The notes below the pieces were generated by a model, which was not told where the DNA came from, did no database searches, and worked only from the letters and a program-made list of their open reading frames with translations. A stretch of 64,000 nucleotides of DNA from Dillenia suffruticosa (taxonomy: Eukaryota > Streptophyta > Magnoliopsida > Dilleniales > Dilleniaceae): contig JAVTVX010000031.1 of NCBI GenBank assembly GCA_033439265.1, forward strand, positions 11,517,501-11,581,500, read 5' to 3'. Shown here one piece after another: positions 23,725 through 36,208 of the stretch. The translations under genes and the position numbers were made by a program. How positions within the stretch are numbered: the first letter of the stretch is position 1; each line of letters starts with the position of its first letter.

Positions 23725-26700
23725 CTGTAGAAATGAAAACATATAGGTATAAGCAAGTATCATGGATTCAACTAATTTAGAAAATATTCCAGAAATTGAG
23801 TACTTTAAATTGGTAAGAGGCCATCAGCAACTAGAAAAATATTAAGCCCATTTACAAAGATAGCAGAAAAAATTAAATGCTTTGAAAAAAAAGGTACTAA
23901 TCTCTTTGCAACAGCACTAGTAAGTCCAAGATCCAGCTTATCATTTTCAAGTATGTCCCTTGTGCTTAACACCCTGAGTTGAACTACAAATTTGAACTAG
24001 CTCATGGGCTAGCCATGAAATTCACCACAATTTAAAAAAGTAATATCCAATAAACCTTAAAAACCCTCAGGTAGGCTGCCTGGAGATAAGTTTTTCTGCT
24101 AGCACTTAGGCGCGCATAAGTACATCCAAAGAACTATATCACCAAATTCTAGAAGATATTAATCAATGAATATTGAAGAGGCTGACTCACTAGAAAATTA
24201 CAGTTACTAGAATTTATGGAATTATAAATTACTTAGTAAGGATGGCTTCTTCTAATATTAACAAATTACAATGCAAGTTCAAAGACAACAGAAGGCACCT
24301 GTAAATTCAGTTACCAACACAAATAATATGGGATACAACAGAATGAAGCTTATAACTGGGAAAAAAAAAATTCCCGAAGTGAAATACAAAGAAGTGACCA
24401 TCTCATACCCAGGTGAGGGCATCAAAATCTAGAGTCCGCTTATATACCAGTATAGTGATAGATTAGAGATTCATCAATCAATACAAACCCAAGAAGATCA
24501 CAGGAGGGCTGCAATCATATGCTCCTATGCCCCAAGGACTTGGAGAGTCAAAACTAATGAAGCAAAGACAAAGAACATATTTACAATATAACACAAACTT
24601 AGTGCATGACATGTTTCCCAGAACTACAAATTAAGACAGAAAAGACTTCACATCAAAACAATATTTTGGTCATGTACAAACATACACATACAAATTTAGT
24701 AAGTTCTGCCCATAATAAAGCAAAATTTGCAAGCAACTGATATGGTTCTAAAATGACATAAATATCTACTTGTGAAGAAGAGACTCACAAAATCTTTAAC
24801 CATAATAGCATTCTAATTGTACCACCAACAATCAATATTATATACATTCTGATGCAGGATGACTTTGAAGGAATTAGGGTAAATGTTTGGGTGTAGGATA
24901 TTAGGGTTTACTATATGAATTTTCAATCTAAACAAGCTATTTAGTTATCTTCTAGCACAAGACCAGAAGAAATACTAGAGCCTATTTTTCATTTTCCATA
25001 TTCTCCAACAGAACTATAGTACAAAACTTTTAAAAGGTTCAGAAAGAAGTTTATCAAATAACTAAATATCAAGTTGGTTACATAGTTTATCAACAAAGAG
25101 AACCAAAAATAACAACAACAATAACAACAACCACCTAAGTCTAAATCCTAAATTTTGGGATTGGCCGTTTGACAGATAAATATAGGAGAGAGAAAAGAAA
25201 AAAAGTAAATTTAAAGTTTGAAATAAAAAAATAGATAAGATAACGTTGAAAAATAAAATAAAAATAGTGTAAAAAATAAAAATAATTTATTCATAGAAAC
25301 TTAAAATAATAAGAGAGATGATTTAATTATTTCGAATTCTCCTACGCTACTCATCCCTATCTAAAATCATTTTCTCAACTAAACTCTTGACACTCATATG
25401 TTTACAAATAATTTAGATTCAAGTTTTTAATAGTTTACCCCGACATTTCACTAAATCTTCTACATTTAAGATTTCGCTCTTCCTAACTGATACGTTTTTA
25501 GATCTTCATTGCACATATCCAAACCACTTTAGCTGATATTCTCGCATCTTGTCCACAATTGAAGTCACTCCCAAAATAGTATGTTTCTCTTCATTTTTGA
25601 TCATATCTCTTCTAGTTTTACCATATATCTATTTGAGCATTCTCATTTCAATTACAACCATTTTATACTCTTGTTGTTGTTTAATAGTCCAACACTCAAT
25701 ATCATACAATAATGCAAATCTTACCGCAATCTTATAAAACTTCCCCTTCGACTACAATGGTATCTTGCGATCACAAAAAACAATAGTATGTTAGCTTTGT
25801 TTGAAGCATGACTGAGAAAAATAATACAATTGGCTCCTCCACGGAAAGTAAGATCAACAAACACACCTCCAGGGTGTGACATCTAAGATGATACAATATA
25901 CTGTCCTATTTTTTGTTGGTTTTTTTGGGGGGGGAAGAGGTGGAAGGAAATAAAAATTTTGCAAGTTGAAAGGACTTAATACTTGACAGATTATGCTAGT
26001 TGAGACTTGAGAATAGTATGTTGTGACTTAAATTACATCAAAAGGGGTAGTCTGACATTTTAAAATTAAGAGAAAAAGAACCGTATGCTTTACATGAATT
26101 ATTAAATTGCTGATCCCAAAAGAATTACTTTGGACATTATAACATATTCCACCAATGATAGCATCACGTAATAATGAATTTGCATCATTTTTCTAAAACT
26201 GACTCAATAATAGAAATTCTCATATGACAACATGAATAAAACTCTTACAAATTAGACGAGTTCTTGGATGAAAATGCAGTCAGGTAGATATGCATAAACT
26301 TGCATACTGCATACACAAACATGAGAAGCTTTAGCAAAATATCAGAGCAACTAAAGTGGCCAAAACCACCTGGGTTAAGAAGCTAGTGTATGTTTCATGT
26401 TGTGTCCCGAGGAAACTAGAATGATTGCTGCCAAGAGAGCCCAACAATAATTGGCCCACTATCAAGTTTCCACAAATAGTAAAGACAGTCCAAGATCAAA
26501 TAAATACCAGAAACAAAGTCTTGCATCAAGTTTAATTTCGATACCACTAAATAAATCATATTCTAGGAATGAGCCAAGCATATAATGCCTTTTGTCTTTT
26601 ACATATGCAGATTGATCACAAAATTCATGATCAAAAAACTCATCAACCAAATTAACCTCAAAATTTGACCTACATCAGTATCCAAGTATCACTACCATCA

Positions 26701-29502
26701 ACTAACCAGGGTTTTCTGTCTTTTTACCTATTTACAATCAAAATGAAACCAAGACATTTATCCTAGATATCCAAATATACGTATCTAAATTTCACAATTA
26801 GCAATAGATATATTCCATTACTTTTGAATTTTGCAGAACCACCAAGTGAACATCAACTACCATGCAATCAAAAGTTCATAGCCATGACTGCAATGTGAAT
26901 CATCCAAAGTGCAATGTGAAAGAAGTTACTAAAACCAATTCCAAAGTTGAATTTTGCATCCACCAAACGTCCATCCGATAGACAGGCAAAAAAGGAACCA
27001 GGCAGGCCTTGACAAAACATCTAATTTCCTGCAAAAGGTTTTCTTCGACATTCAAATTCTTCCTGCAGGCCTTCTTATGGCAAACAAGTTTACGAGGCCA
27101 ATGCCATCCTAGTAACAGGATATTCACCTTTACACTGCCTACAAAAAATTAAGCTCCCTCAAAGGATAAAGTCCCTCAGTTCATGTTTGAAGGTCAAAGA
27201 CAGACAACAAGCAATCAGCATCCTGAATTGCTTCAACTGAAGTCTCTCCAAATACATATTTACCAAAAGTTTTATCCTTGCCACAGATTTATCTAGTGAG
27301 GTCAAGCCCCTTGTGGTTTAATCTACAACAAACCTGATGCCATTTTTCAAATTGGACATAACTTAGTAAATTTTAAAACCCAAACATTAGCATGACCCAT
27401 TAGAAAGCACAAGAAAAGGGTCTAGTACATGAGCTTAACATTTAATTAATTGGATATATGGCACTAATGGAGCAAACCATAAGTTGAATGACAAAGGAGG
27501 CAACCTAAATTTAAGTCAAACAAGGACGCTTTATGAAATGTCTGGATCTACTCAAACATTAACATTTAAAACTCAACAATGCTATTCCACATACCTCTTG
27601 ACCAAGAAACTTAGCACAAGGAAAAACCTAAGTAGAGTTTGGATCGATTCTCTATTGCTTCTTATTGCAAATAAAGTACCCACAAGCGACAAATCAGACC
27701 AACTAAAATTGCATGATGAACTGTGAAACAGCATCTTGAACATAATCATGGACAAAAGCTCTAAAATGGAAAGGCTATGGGAGCATGTATTATGCTTGAA
27801 CATAAAGCTCAATAAAGTATACAAGAATGAGCAAAGAAATCCCCTTCCTCTCAAGGATGCTACAAGTGTCCTTCTTTAAGATATAAAGAACTGTGAAGCA
27901 TAGGGACCTTAAAATGAAAGGCCTGCCTGTGTCAAACAATGCTGATCTTCAAAACACCAGATGCTTCAATTGACTTTAAAGACAATTTGCAAAGGGAAGC
28001 TTGTATGGTGCAACATTTGATTTATATAGATCACTTATTTTCAAATTTCAAATATTATAGACAAAAACTATGAGTATAGTTTCATAAAATGACATTGTTT
28101 AATGTTGGGTTCTGCCCTATCTTTTGAAATTTGTTATGTTGCCTGTCTACATCAGATAAAAGGCTTTAACAAGCTAAATTATGCATGAGAGAGACAGAGG
28201 CATAAGTAAAGACGAGTTTGTACCCTCCAAACTAATAGCACGGGCTTTCCGCCACATGCATTGACATGAAGTGGAGCAATTAACAGGAGGATGTTAAGCA
28301 AATGATCGATGCAAATGCAGATGTTGGACTTGCTTCTCTAACAACCAAATTCAAGGATGAGATCAAAAATCAATTCCACATGGCAGCAAGAATTATAAAA
28401 TTCCACAGGCATAGAGTCAAGGAAACACAAGTTCAAACTCGTGCTTTCTATTAGTAAACCTTCAACTAATGATAAACATGAAGGGTATCAGTTCCTAGGC
28501 CAGACTAAAATTAAGAATGGCACCACGCTCAACACAACAAATCAACTAAGAACATGAAATGCAAACAACCCACTTGCAGAGACTAGACCTAAGACGCGGA
28601 ATAAGCTGAGGATATAAATTACCAAAAGACTAAAAAAAAATTTTTCTGGTATTTAAAATGAATTTAAAATTAGAGAATAAGCTAGAAGTAATTAAACAGA
28701 TCAAAAAAGACAACTAAAAGAAATATGAGGAAAACGATAGTACTTTTGGACCATCTAGACATCAGGGATGAAGCCATTCTCCTTCCACAACAAAAGAACA
28801 AAACTAACATAATCAAATTCACTCATTGGCGTTGTTCAGATTGCTACCAAAGAAAGGGGAGAGAGAGAGAGAGAGTGTGTGTATAAGGTTTACAGAATCC
28901 AGAACAAATATGAAAAGAACTAGCTCCGAATAACTCAAATACAGATTCGCCCCACCAAAAGTTCAAAAAAGAATTGCACAATTAGTTGTCGCCACCCACT
29001 GACTTGAAACCAGAGTAATCCGCTCTAATGTGTAGGTGTGTTTATAAATTTGAATTTTGAAGAATTCAAATCACGCAACAGACATGGGTAAATACGAGAA
29101 AAGGTACAAGGAAAAGGTGGAACTTACGAAGAGACATAGGGGAAAGGAATCGAAGCCCTAAAAGAAAAGCATTTGGACTGTATGGCGGGAGATTTGAAGT
29201 TAGGGTTTAGTAAAAAGACTGTGAATCGAGCTTCTTGGGCATAACATTGATAAACAAGTGACTATAAAATTTCAGTAACGAAGGTTTTGTACGGGAGTCG
29301 TGGTTTAGGGAGAGAGAGAGAGAGAGAGAGAGATTACCAGTGTGGTGGAATAGCGCGGTCGGCGGGAAGGGACTGACAAGGATCAACAATATCATTATTG
29401 GACTCGCGGGGCAATGCTAACGGAAAAACAATTTTGTTTTCCTATTTTTTGCCATCCGACCGAATTCTATATTTATTATTAATAGGTATGCATAGAGGTA
29501 AA
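23725..29502 (-). other. Putative long 5' intron region of the uL14m gene
   Basis: No convincing coding exon is seen for 5.8 kb. The minus-strand acceptor at 23724 implies an upstream exon. A possible first exon lies near 29130-29390: on the minus strand it has a CT-rich leader (29310-29332), an ATGTCTCTTC and a good donor GTAAGT at about 29123-29128. If this is the uL14m transcript, its intron is over 5 kb. A RTE-type LINE fragment lies inside (25090-25800). I could not find a mitochondrial targeting peptide exon, so the link is inference. Confidence 0.35.
25090..25800 (-). mobile_element. RTE-type LINE fragment, 3' end
   Basis: On the minus strand a decayed reading shows ALLYDIECWTIK, then IVDKMREYQLKWFGYVQ and VEKMILDRDE. 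These are the familiar C-terminal landmarks of plant RTE-clade reverse transcriptases. The 3' end contains a GGCCAATCCCAAAATTTAGG-like block and a (TTG)n-rich tail at about 25098-25130, as in plant RTE elements. It is 5'-truncated and full of stops. It lies within the putative intron of the uL14m gene. Confidence 0.75.
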
Positions 29503-29803
29503 TGTCATAAACCGGCCCTAGGGAGAGAAATTAGAGAGCATAAAAAAAATAATAGACAGAATTGAGAGAAAAAGAAAGAGTAGTTTAAAAATCAATTATA
29601 TTTTATTACATAACATTATTGTGTTCTCATTTACGCATTTATACATTTTCTCTGGCTACTAATTAACTTACAATTTATCTATTATTAATTATTAAATATT
29701 ATATCAATTAACTACTAATCACTTAATTACTAACAGTTAATTATTAATTATTATATCAATTAATTATTACTATCTACTAATCTAATTAGAAATTGTTATA
29801 ACA
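29503..29803 (-). repeat. 3' LTR of the TRIM-like element
   Basis: 301 bp, starts TGTCATAAACCGG and ends GTTATAACA on the plus strand. It shares GAGAGAATTGAGAGA-type and TTAATTATTAATTATTATATCAATTAA-type blocks with the other copy. Confidence 0.8.
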
Positions 29804-29989
29804 CTTCCTTTTGAAGATATCCTTATTCTATGGGAAAATCAAAAAATAAGATTTTATAAAATCCATGAATTTTAAACTAAGATTTGCATTTTTGTTAAAA
29901 GATAAAGTGATAGAAACAAATAATAGATTTAATTTGAGTTGCAGAGAGAAATAGGAGAAAAGTGAAGACGAGAGAGATTGAAAGAGATT

Positions 29990-30205
29990 TTTCTTGAATT
30001 ATTTTTTAATGAAAGATTTTTCATAATAAACACTGAAAATTCAATATTTGGAGGATTTGGTAAGAAATCTTCATTAATAGATTCTTTTTTAGACAATTGA
30101 GATCTTGTTTATGGTAAAAAGATTTTTCTTAGAAAACTTTGAAAGTTCAATCTTTGGAGGTTTTACAAAAAATCACAATTAATAGATTCTTTTTTAAACA
30201 TCTGT
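29990..30205. repeat. Tandem duplication inside the TRIM-like element
   Basis: Two imperfect units of about 100 bp each contain AAGATTTTTC, GAAARTTCAATATTTGGAGG-like and AATAGATTCTTTTTTA words in the same order. Together they make up roughly a third of the internal region. Confidence 0.6.
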
Positions 30206-30515
30206 GACTCTCCTTCTACCTATAACTTTTCCAGGAGTAGGTAGAATAAAAAATTCAAAAAATATTTCAATACCTTGTTTTTCGAGTTTGTATTTGTTTA
30301 ATATTTTCATGATGGTGTTGTATTATTTATCAACACTTACCATAATAGTTCCCAATTTTTAGACTAGTTCATCTGTTTTTCTTCCAATTAGAGATGACTT
30401 TTTTTATTTTTATGGCCATTTCTTACTGTCATTCTTCAAGTCATTCTTCAATGGCTTCATATCATGTTTCCTTTGCCATTATTTAGCCAAGAATTCATAA
30501 CCTCTAATACTAATT

Positions 30516-30848
30516 TGTCATAAATTGACTCTAGAGAGGAAAAAAGATAGAGACAGACATGCTAGAGAGTATAGAAAGAATAGTAGAGAGAGAATTGAGA
30601 GAGAAATAGTAGCCTAAAAGTCAATTCTATTTCATTACATGATATTATTATTTTCTCATTTCAAATATTTATACATTTTTACAAATTAACTAATCTCTTA
30701 ATTATTAATTATTAATGACTAATTATTATATCAATTAACTATTAATTACTAATTATTAATTGTTATATTAATTAATTATTAATCACTAACTATTAATTAT
30801 TATATCAATTAACTCCCGTCACTATTAATCTAAATAATAGTTATCACA
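30516..30848 (-). repeat. 5' LTR of the TRIM-like element
   Basis: 333 bp, starts TGTCATAAATTGAC and ends TTATCACA on the plus strand. Slightly longer than its partner through expansion of TTAATTA-type repeats. Confidence 0.8.
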
Positions 30849-30853
30849 GTAAA

Positions 30854-31006
30854 CACAACGACAATTTGAAACGGATCTTGCAATACCAAATCGCACTAAA
30901 CCACAATCAATAGTTCATGATTTGAATTCGGAAATAAAACCGTGTGCATCAATTTGGTTTTAATTTCTCAAATCAGAACTATCAGTTCATACAAGTGATT
31001 CTTTTT

Positions 31007-31043
<37 letters not shown>

Positions 31044-32437
31044 ATCAAAGCCTCTACCTTTAAAAAATAAATATTTAAAATATTTTGTAAAACAAGGATT
31101 ATAAATAAATACAAATATATTTTATATTAAGTAATAAAGCACTATATATAAAAATAAAAAGAGTAAATATATTAATACGCAAAATAAATTTTAATATTTA
31201 TTAGTATTAATATGATAATGACTAATTAGAAAGTTGAACAATTCAAAATGTAACTCTTCTATATATAATGAATCACGAGATAAATGAGAAATTTTATAAT
31301 AAAATATATATATTGAAAACTATAATTACTACTTAATTTATATTCGGTTAATGAAAAATAATAACCAACTTCACAATTAACAAATATCTCCGGAGTTGAA
31401 TTGTACCAAAAAAAAAAAATTTATCACGTATGGATGTCAGTTATCGCCAAATGACCGATTGCCGAATAGTTATAATTTAGCGACGAAATTGTTACCAACT
31501 ATCTAAAACTCAAATTAAATACGAAATAGCAACGAAAACATCCATAGTGTCTCGTGCTCTCTCATTATATGGATACAGAAATTTAGTTTTGAGCGCATTC
31601 CTGGTTTAACTCCCTCTCCATTTTCAAGTAATAATGGAGGGAAAAGAGTTGGACTCTCCGATTTCTATAATGGAGGGCTAGCCGTCGCCTGATGCAATTC
31701 AAAGTGCTTCAGGCATCTCAAAGTTCCACTCAGATCTTACCTCTCCTGGTATCTTCTCTTCCAGCTTCGTCTATTCAGATCTCATCAGTTCTCTCCTGTA
31801 CCTTAGTTTTACTCTCTGTTATTATATCTCTCAATTTGATTCATACACCACTCGTGTCTTATTTACATTCAGGACTATTTTGATTCAAATATATACAGTT
31901 TTTTATATGGTTGTCTTACCATTGGTGTTTCCTTGTATTTCTAAGTTGTTGTACATTTGATTTGTTTTTATATGAATTTCTCTGCTTCCTTCCTCACAGA
32001 TCGATGTGCCAAACCAATATGTGTTGCTCTGGTCATGGCCAGTGAGATGATAAATCAACCACTGGTACATTGACATATGTATGACATTTATACTGCTATT
32101 GCTATGAATAATTGATATTCACAAAAAACCCACAACTACATTGATGATCAAACTATCTGTTGATTAATATACAAATCAAAAGTTAGTCAAAAATCTAGAG
32201 ATCGCTTATGATGAGTACAATAAAACGATAAATCAACCACAAATTCTTATGACATATGTACAATATTTATACTGACGTTACTGGGAATAATCAATATTCA
32301 TATACAATGATGATCAAACTGTTTGCTGATGAGCATACAAATCAAAAGTTAGTCAAAATTCTGGAGATTACTGAGGATTAGTATTTTGTTTAATCCTTAG
32401 ATGAATTTTGGACTTGAATGAATAGTTTTTGCAAGAC
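30854..32437. other. Intergenic; AT microsatellite and a tandem duplication
   Basis: AT microsatellite at about 31009-31039. The stretch 31540-32040 is less AT-rich, with a CT-rich, leader-like texture and a candidate ATG at 31634 whose frame closes after 15 codons. It could be the 5' part of a gene, but no protein is recognisable. Bases 32049-32204 and 32227-32375 are a diverged tandem duplication. Bases 32438-32442 (CAAAA) are the target site of the next element. Confidence 0.45.
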
Positions 32438-32442
32438 CAAAA

Positions 32443-33060
32443 TGTTGAGAAATTTATTTAATACAAAACCATATCAAAATCATGTTAAATCATTAGAATT
32501 AAAAAAATTTAATAAACTGAAATTAAAACTTAGAACGGAGCGAAATTATATTTGACTCCATAGCAGGAAACTGAATAAAATAAAATCTTAATTCGACTTT
32601 TGTCTAGGTAGAATCCTGGTCACGGCCTTTCAGGTCAAATGTATTTTCACAAAATTTCTCTATATGCTAGGAGTATTAGGGAGAAGAGTAATATATTGAC
32701 CTAGAGACCATAACCCTTATTTATAGTTGTAGGGGTGACTTTACTTCCAAATTCATAATAAAATTTTGCTTATTTAGCTTATTCCAGTTATCTTACCAAA
32801 TTCGCATGAATTTAGGTAACTTTTCAGCCATTCTTAAGTAATCATTCGACATTCCCTATTTAACCCATCATAAATAACAAATGTCCATTGATATCTACAT
32901 ATTTATTTATTTCCATATCATTTGAGATACTTAAACTCAAATTACTGAATTTTTTAAATTTACCATATCACTTTCATATAGACTTATTTTATGGGGTTGA
33001 CAGTATGCAATATATAATTATTTTAACATATAAGCTCAATGTTAGATTAATGATCCAAGA
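32443..33060 (-). repeat. 3' LTR of the outer copia element
   Basis: 618 bp. Plus-strand ends are TGTTGAGAAAT and TGATCCAAGA (the terminal ACA has mutated to AGA). It aligns with 45122-45318 plus 57097-57514 joined, which proves that the SIRE-like element sits inside the other LTR. Confidence 0.92.
32717..32727 (-). promoter_or_regulatory. TATA box of the outer copia LTR
   Basis: On the minus strand reads CTATAAATAAGG, a good TATA motif. The same motif is conserved at about 57167-57179 in the other LTR copy. Confidence 0.6.
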
Positions 33061-33073
33061 ATCTCTCACTTAG
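33061..33073 (-). other. Polypurine tract of the outer copia element
   Basis: On the minus strand AAGTGAGAGAT abuts the LTR start and matches the copia consensus. Confidence 0.75.
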
Positions 33074-33457
33074 GTTATATGTGAGATTTTATAATTATGT
33101 AATTGCAAAACAACTGAATGAGCTCAACTTCTCTATCAATACTGAAATGTATCTACAACCAATCTCGTCCATCAATTATATCAACTTAGCATCAAGGAGG
33201 CTTTTGTTACAATTTTGCAATTCAACCTTCAATGGTCAGGTAAATTAATATAACCGAATGATATGGATCATGATATAGATGCGTAACATGGAAATGTCAT
33301 GCAATGTGATCTTTAATATGTCTATTTCCAATTGGTCCTCTTTAATGAGATCATACCATATCAGAGTAAATAAAAACTAAATTTTTATCTCTGCAGAATT
33401 TAACTGTAGTAACTCAATGTTTACATCAATAGAACATTCATAATTTACAAACTCCCA

Positions 33458-33960
33458 CTAAAATTGTATATCATTAAGGGGCATTACGCCCATACGAGCA
33501 ACATGCTTAAGGAATACTTTGGGTGGCAAACCCTTTGTAAGTGGATCCGCAATCATGGAGTCTATTCCTATATATTTTATAGATATTTGACCACTCTGTA
33601 CTCTTTTTTTAACAACTAGAAACTTGATGTCTATATATTTGGACTTTGTAGAACTCCTATTGTTATTGGAATAGAGAACTACAAATTTATTATCACAAAA
33701 TAATTTGAGTGGCTTGTCAATACTATCCGCTATCCATAGTCCTGTAACAAAATTTTGCAGCAATATTCTATGGTTGGATGTCTCATGACACGTTATGAAT
33801 TCTGCCGCCATTGTGGAAGATACTGTAAGAGACTGTTTAACACTCTTCCAAGAAATGGCTCTTCCCGCTAGCATATAGATATAGCATGTTGTAGACTTCA
33901 TGCTATCTTGACATCCTGCAAAGTCGGAGTTAGTATACCCATAATCTCAAGCTCTTCCGA
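33458..33960 (-). pseudogene. Copia RNase H (outer element)
   Basis: A 147-codon minus-strand frame carries AISWKSVKQSLTVSSTMAAEF, the LFCDNKFVVLYSNNNR block and the C-terminal SMIADPLTKGLPP motif of copia RNase H. The upstream start of the domain (33901-33960) is in another frame. An internal stop or shift separates it from RT, so it cannot be expressed as part of a polyprotein. Confidence 0.9.
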
Positions 33961-34930
33961 CCTCCGATACGTGAGCATATATTCCTTCATTCTCTGTAGA
34001 TACCGCAAAACTTGTTTGACAGCTTTCCAATGATCCATTCCAGGATTGCTTAAATATCTATCCAACATTCCTGTAATGTACGCAATATCCATATGCATAT
34101 ATCCCTGAGCATACATCAGACTCCCTACTGCTGATGCATAAGGAATCTTCTATATTTCTCATTTCTCAATATCATTTTGGAGGTACTGTTTGAGACTAAA
34201 TTTGTCTCCCTTAGATATAAGGGTATCACCTAGTTTACAATTTTATATGTCATATCTCGTTAAGAACTTTTCAATATATCCTTTTTGGGATAATTGCGGA
34301 ATACTCTGAAAACGATCTCGGTGTATCTGAATACCCAATATGAAAGAATTTTTCCCAAGATCTTTCATCTCAAATTTTTTAGTGAGAAAAATCTTGGTTT
34401 CAGATAATAGATCTTTATCATTACTGGCAAGCAATATATCATTGATATATAAAACCAGAAAAATATACTTACTCCCACAAAACTTATGGTATATACATTT
34501 ATCAACTAAATTCATCACAAAATCAAAGGAGATGATTACTTGATGAAATTTAAAATACCATTATCGAGATACTTGCTTGAGTCCATAGATGGATTTTTTA
34601 TGTTTGCAAACCATATTCTTTAGATCTCCCGACACAAAGTTTTCTGGTTGCAACATATAGATCGTTTCATCAATGTCACCATTGAGAAATGCCTTCTTTA
34701 TATCCATTTGGTGTAACTCAAGCTCAAAATGTGTCACTAATGCCATTATAATCATAAAAGAGTCTTTCGAAAAAATTGGAGAGAGTCTCTTTATAATTGA
34801 TGCATTCTTTCTGTGTGAAACCTTTTACGACAAGACGAACTTTATATCTCTCCACATTGCCTTTCGAATCCCTTTTGGTTTTAAATATCCATTTACAACC
34901 AATGAGTTTCGCACCTTTAGGCAATGGGAC
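33961..34930 (-). pseudogene. Copia reverse transcriptase (outer element)
   Basis: Frames at 34924-34724, 34755-34561, 34518-34243 and 34116-33898 together show the RT: IGCKWIFKTKRDS, QMDIKKAFLNGD, KSIYGLKQ, then LVLYINDILLASN and the C-terminal MLDRYLSNPG block. The catalytic box has Asn for the first Asp (YIND). At least three frame breaks or stops separate the parts. Confidence 0.9.
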
Positions 34931-35389
34931 GAGATCTCAAACGTCATTGTCCTCATTCATGGTATCGATCCACTTTTGAGAGTTACAACATTTCATGGCT
35001 TGACGGAAGTTGATCGGATCATCTTCCATCACTCCAATGTCAACATCAGGTTCATGAAGAAATACAATATAAGCATCCGAAATTACATTTCTTTTTTCTC
35101 TAATGGATCTTCTTAATGACAGAAGTTCTTGAGGTGGTAGAGTTTGTTCTTCCAAATTAGAGGGTTCTCCAATATTGTCTAACTCTATTGTGTCTTGAAC
35201 AGAATCAGGTATAGAAAACCGATCAAGTCCAATAACACCTGTGGAAATATCAACATATTTCTCTTGAAAAACAATGTCTCTAACCATATCTCCCCACTTA
35301 AACTCAATATTTTCAAAGAACCAGGCATTTCCTGACTCAAAAATGACGTTATTTGTGGGATCATAAAATTTGTACCCCTTAGATTTTTC

Positions 35390-36200
35390 AGAGTATCCTA
35401 CAACCGTCTTAGCATCTAGTTTCCTTTTATTGGGCCTAAAAGGCCTAATCTCAGTTTGACAACCCCAAATGCGTAGATGTTCAGACTAGGATGTCTACCA
35501 GTCCAAAATTCGTAGGAGGTTTTGATAGTTGTCTTAGTAGGAATCCTGTTTATAAGGTATACTGCAGTCTTAAGTGCCTCCCCAGAGTAACTCAGGCAAG
35601 GCGGAATGAGCAATCATACTTCTTACCATATCCTGAAAAGTCATGTTTCGTCTTTCAGCAACACCATTCATGGTAGGTGATCCAGGCATGGTATACTGTG
35701 ATACGATACTGCATTCCTCTAGGAAGTGAGCAAACGGTCATGAACGTTATTCACCTGATCCATTATTTCTGCCGTAGTATTCTCCACCACGGTCAGATCT
35801 AACTTTCATAATTCTTTTGCCAAGTTGGTTTTCAACCTCAGCTTTAAAAAGTTTGAACACATTTAGGGATTGGGACTTTTCTGTAAGGAGATAAATGTAG
35901 CCATATTTTGAATAATTATCTATGAACATGATAAAATATCATTGACCATTTCAAGAAGCCAAAGGGAATGGTCCACAGATATCCATATGAATTAGTTCTA
36001 AGATGTCTGAAGTCCTTTTGGCCTCATAATTCCTTTTATTAGTTTGTTTTCACTTTATACAATTTACACAAACGTCAAAGTCTGTGAAATCAAGGGAATC
36101 AAGAATTTCTTCTGACACAATTCTCTCTATTCTCCGTCTGGAGATATGACCAAGTCTCTTGTGTCACAACGAAGAGGAATTCTCATTGGTTAATTTGTGC
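35390..36200 (-). pseudogene. Copia integrase (outer element)
   Basis: The minus-strand text shows an H-H-C-C zinc region near 36050-36190, a first catalytic Asp near the LIHMDICGP block (about 35985), MFIDNYSKYGYIYLL and the second Asp in VRSDRGGEY (about 35800). The C-terminal part (35613-35416) has NRIPTKTTIKTSYEFW. Stops break it near 35747 and elsewhere. Confidence 0.85.
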
Positions 36201-36208
36201 CTTACATT

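Larger units (their letters stand above)
29503..30848 (-). mobile_element. TRIM-like non-autonomous LTR element
   Basis: A 1.35-kb element with direct terminal repeats at 29503-29803 and 30516-30848, both TG...CA, and a perfect 5-bp target duplication GTAAA at 29498-29502 and 30849-30853. On the minus strand, a primer-site-like ATTAGTATTAGAGG follows the 30.5-kb repeat and a purine tract CAAAAGGAAG precedes the other, giving minus orientation. The 0.7-kb interior encodes no gag or pol. These are the features of terminal-repeat retrotransposons in miniature. The repeats have diverged considerably while the TSD is intact. Confidence 0.82.

Noticed and set aside
28200-28330. Possible first coding exon of the uL14m gene (MWRKARAISLEG on the minus strand)
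   Set aside because: The phase at the following donor-like site does not fit the next exon and no good acceptor precedes it.
23725-29350. Short minus-strand frames such as 26900-27127 and 27582-27854 as exons
   Set aside because: No conserved protein, poor splice sites, and composition like intron.
31634-31681. ATG at 31634 as a gene start
   Set aside because: The frame closes after 15 codons and nothing downstream is recognisable.
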